A DNA stretch of 64,000 bases, from positions 3,596,001 to 3,660,000 of the forward strand of contig OZ253942.1 of assembly GCA_965267195.1 (NCBI GenBank), read 5' to 3'. Position 1 is the first letter of the stretch; each line of letters begins with the position of its first letter. This document shows, in pieces, positions 61,970 through 64,000 of this stretch. This DNA is from UBA9659 sp965267195. GTDB lineage: Bacteria; Pseudomonadota; Gammaproteobacteria; Pseudomonadales; Azotimanducaceae. The notes below the pieces were generated by a model. The model did no database searches, was not told where the DNA came from, and was given only the letters and a program-made list of their open reading frames with translations. Made by a program: the position numbers and the translations under genes.

Positions 61970-63302
61970 CAAAACGTTAGTTGCAGTGTTGCTAGTCACA
62001 GCACTTGTTACCGGCACCGTCGGCTACTGGTTTGGTGGGGCTGCGTTGGATACCAGTATGGCGATGCCAGAAACAGGTGGGGAGAAGGCACCACTTTTTT
62101 ACAGAAACCCAATGAATCCTGCCATCACATCCCCAGTTCCAGCGAAGGATGAAATGGGAATGGATTACATCCCTGTTTACGCAAACGGTGACGCAAGTTC
62201 CTCGGTTACCGGTACAGTGTTGATTGATCCAGTCACCACCCAGTCGATTGGCGTAAGAACGACTAAAGCTGTTCAGAAGTCGTTAGCGAAAACAGTTTAT
62301 ACGTTAGGTCGTATCGACTATGACGAGACGTCCATTACACGGCTACATCCAAAAACTGAGGGATGGATAGAACAAATGCGAGTGGAGACAACAGGTCAAT
62401 CACTTAAACATGATGACATTCTGCTGAGTATCTACTCGCCCCAACTGGTTTCGGCGCAAGAGGAATACTTGCTGGCACTTAACGGAACCTCCGGATCTTC
62501 TGCTACTGGGCAGTTGGCACAAACAGCTTTACGACGACTTGAGCTGTTGGATGTACCGAATCATCAAATTGAGGAGCTGAAGCAGAAACGTGAGGTGAAG
62601 AAATACCTACATATCCACTCTCCAGCCTCTGGAACTGTCATTAATGTTGGTGTCCGTGAGGGTCAGTACGTTACGCCAAAGACCGAACTCTATTTTATCG
62701 CTGACCTCTCTAAAGTCTGGGTCTTCGTTGACGTCTTTGAAGATGAACTGGCTTGGGTGAAAGAAGGTGATGATGCCGTGATGTCAGTTAGAGGAATACC
62801 GGGTAAGACGTTCTCTGGTCAGTTAACTTACATCTACCCCTACGCCGACAGGAAAACCCGCACAGTTAAGGCACGGCTTGAGTTTGAAAACCCTGACCTC
62901 CTACTCAAACCGGATATGTACGCCGACATTGAGATAGCCGCTGCACGAAGGGAGTCAGCTACCGCGGTTCCTGCAGAAGCTGTGGTTCGATCAGGAACAC
63001 GCGAGAAAGTGTTTATTCAGGTGAGTGAAGGCAAGTTCGAACCCCGGGAGGTTGTGCTTGGTGTTGCGACTAAAGGCTGGATCGAAGTTCTTGAAGGTGT
63101 TGAGGTTGGCGAATCGGTGGTTACATCTGCCCAGTTCCTTATCGACTCCGAATCAAAGCTACGAGAAGCGGTAGCCAAGATGTCTGTGGGTACGTCCCAG
63201 ATGGACCATAGCGGGCACCAGATGGATCACGGTGAGCACGAGATGAGTCATGGCGACCATCAAATGCCGGAACAAGATGACGAGGGGCATCATCATGATT
63301 AA
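61962..63302 (+). CDS. cusB: RND periplasmic adaptor (CusB-like)
   Basis: A 446-residue adaptor with an N-terminal helix (about 5-25), a heavy-metal-binding module YRNPMNPAI...DEMGMDYIPVY (about 46-73), lipoyl/hairpin domains and a beta-barrel. Its tail holds repeated M-D-H/H-x-M motifs (SQMDHSGHQMDHGEHEMSHG...HHHD), extra copper ligands. AAGGAG seven bases upstream decides for ATG 61962. It overlaps cusA by 8 bp. Confidence 0.92.
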   Translation: MNNKTLVAVLLVTALVTGTVGYWFGGAALDTSMAMPETGGEKAPLFYRNPMNPAITSPVPAKDEMGMDYIPVYANGDASSSVTGTVLIDPVTTQSIGVRTTKAVQKSLAKTVYTLGRIDYDETSITRLHPKTEGWIEQMRVETTGQSLKHDDILLSIYSPQLVSAQEEYLLALNGTSGSSATGQLAQTALRRLELLDVPNHQIEELKQKREVKKYLHIHSPASGTVINVGVREGQYVTPKTELYFIADLSKVWVFVDVFEDELAWVKEGDDAVMSVRGIPGKTFSGQLTYIYPYADRKTRTVKARLEFENPDLLLKPDMYADIEIAAARRESATAVPAEAVVRSGTREKVFIQVSEGKFEPREVVLGVATKGWIEVLEGVEVGESVVTSAQFLIDSESKLREAVAKMSVGTSQMDHSGHQMDHGEHEMSHGDHQMPEQDDEGHHHD

Positions 63303-64000
63303 CAGCATCATCCGGGCTGCTCTCGACAATCGGTTTTTGGTATGGGTCAGTGCCATATTCCTGATTGTCGTCGGGTTGTGGGCAACACGGACTACACCAT
63401 TAGATGCGATCCCTGACCTATCAGACGTGCAGGTCATTGTTTTCACTGAATACGCAGGACAAGCACCTCAGGTTGTCGAAGATCAGGTCACCTATCCACT
63501 AACGACTGCAATGCTGGCGGTGCCTAAGGCCAAGGATGTTCGCGGTTTTTCATTTTTCGGTTTGTCTTTCGTTTACATCGTATTTGAAGATGGTACGGAC
63601 CTTTATTGGGCCAGAGCCCGAGTCCTGGAATACCTAAACTACGTCAGTGGTCGCCTTCCAAACAACGTAACGCCCACGCTTGGACCAGACGCAACGGGTG
63701 TCGGCTGGGTGTTTGAATACGCACTGGTTGATAAGTCAGGGCGTCATGATCTTGCTGAACTCAGATCAATTCAGGATTGGTATCTTCGGTATCCGCTTCA
63801 GACGGTTGAAGGTGTCGCAGAGGTTGCGTCTATAGGGGGGCACGTCAAGCAGTACCAAGTGGAGATTGATCCAAATGCGTTAGCGGCATACAGCATCCCC
63901 ATATCCGTCGTAAGACACGCAATCATGCGCTCCAACAATGACGTTGGAGGGCGATTGATTGAGATGTCCGAGACAGAGTACATGGTTCGGGGGCTCGGAT
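63295..64000 (+). CDS. cusA: CusA-type heavy-metal RND pump (partial, runs off the window)
   Basis: The first 235 codons of a CusA/CzcA-type pump. The N-terminal helix FLVWVSAIFLIVVGLWA is followed by TPLDAIPDLSDVQVIVFTEYAGQAPQVVEDQVTYPL, the usual start of the family, and PTLGPDATGVGWVFEYALVD and VEGVAEVASIGG. The reading frame is open to the last base. The complete protein should be about 1040 residues. Confidence 0.95.
   Translation, partial: MINSIIRAALDNRFLVWVSAIFLIVVGLWATRTTPLDAIPDLSDVQVIVFTEYAGQAPQVVEDQVTYPLTTAMLAVPKAKDVRGFSFFGLSFVYIVFEDGTDLYWARARVLEYLNYVSGRLPNNVTPTLGPDATGVGWVFEYALVDKSGRHDLAELRSIQDWYLRYPLQTVEGVAEVASIGGHVKQYQVEIDPNALAAYSIPISVVRHAIMRSNNDVGGRLIEMSETEYMVRGLG

Larger units (their letters stand above)
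49447..64000. mobile_element. Genomic island adjoining the 3' end of guaA (left end; right end beyond window)
   Basis: Conserved gene order stops at guaA. From here the content is an integrase, an RloC-like ATPase, a second recombinase, a putative HUH endonuclease, small unknown proteins and two metal-handling clusters. By eye the first part (to about 56 kb) is richer in A and T than the core block. The guaA 3' end is a known target of a class of genomic-island integrases. I could not find a second copy of the guaA end within the window, so the right boundary, if real, lies outside it. Confidence 0.6.

Noticed and set aside
49447..64000. Second copy of the guaA 3' end (attR)
   Set aside because: None recognised by eye; the right island end must lie outside the window or is too diverged.
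1..64000. CRISPR arrays, rRNA and tRNA genes, insertion sequences
   Set aside because: No regular spaced repeats, rRNA signatures, cloverleaf-like sequences or DDE transposase genes were seen.

Overview
The window is a chromosomal segment of a gammaproteobacterium, probably marine or free-living. The clearest evidence is gene order. The block queA-tgt-yajC-secD-secF / suhB / trmJ / iscRSUA-hscBA-fdx-iscX / ndk-rlmN-pilW-rodZ / hisS-yfgM-bamB-der / xseA / guaA (24.9-49.4 kb) follows the order known from Pseudomonas and relatives. Three genes that normally sit inside that block are missing here: cysE between trmJ and iscR, ispG between rodZ and hisS, and guaB before guaA. The lineage is therefore related to Pseudomonas but not Pseudomonas itself. 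No rRNA, tRNA or CRISPR array was recognised.

Region 1 (1-24.5 kb) is a variable chromosomal stretch with many short, alternating-strand transcription units. It holds a gene tail, a DoxX-like membrane protein, a homocysteine S-methyltransferase, an M23 peptidase, a P450/SRPBCC pair, a patatin-like lipase coupled to a Rossmann-fold protein, an S9 peptidase, a Rap1a-like exported protein and a DUF3604 protein. It also holds a 7TM-DISM sensor whose histidine-kinase part has decayed, facing a membrane diguanylate cyclase, a Baeyer-Villiger-type monooxygenase, and a two-gene exported system (a 1467-residue repeat/cytochrome-like protein plus a Tat-exported DUF1501 protein).

Region 2 (24.5-49.5 kb) is the housekeeping block: queuosine tRNA modification, Sec export, tRNA/rRNA methylation, iron-sulfur assembly under two IscR-type operators, cell-shape and pilus factors, outer-membrane assembly, ribosome GTPase, exonuclease VII and GMP synthetase.

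Region 3 (49.5 kb to the right edge) looks like a genomic island inserted at the 3' end of guaA. It opens with a phage-type integrase. Next come a PrrC/RloC-like ABC ATPase with a CxxC zinc-hook motif and HEPN-like C-terminal residues, a FimB-sized tyrosine recombinase, a putative HUH endonuclease and two small unknown proteins. The cargo is metal handling. A MerR regulator faces a four-gene operon: a membrane protein, a GDCCVxC protein, a MerT-like protein, and a lipoprotein whose reading frame is interrupted by an in-frame UGA that fits a selenocysteine codon in a U-x-x-C motif, with a suitable hairpin just downstream. A CsoR-type repressor follows, with a TlpA-like thioredoxin and a beta-propeller protein on one strand, and a Met/His/Cys-rich protein plus CusC-CusB-CusA copper/silver efflux genes on the other. 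CusA runs off the window.

The strongest candidate for something new is the MerR-controlled operon at 56.06-58.17 kb with its predicted selenoprotein. It has a MerT-like pore but neither MerP nor MerA. All assignments come from reading motifs and gene order; no database search or folding program was run.
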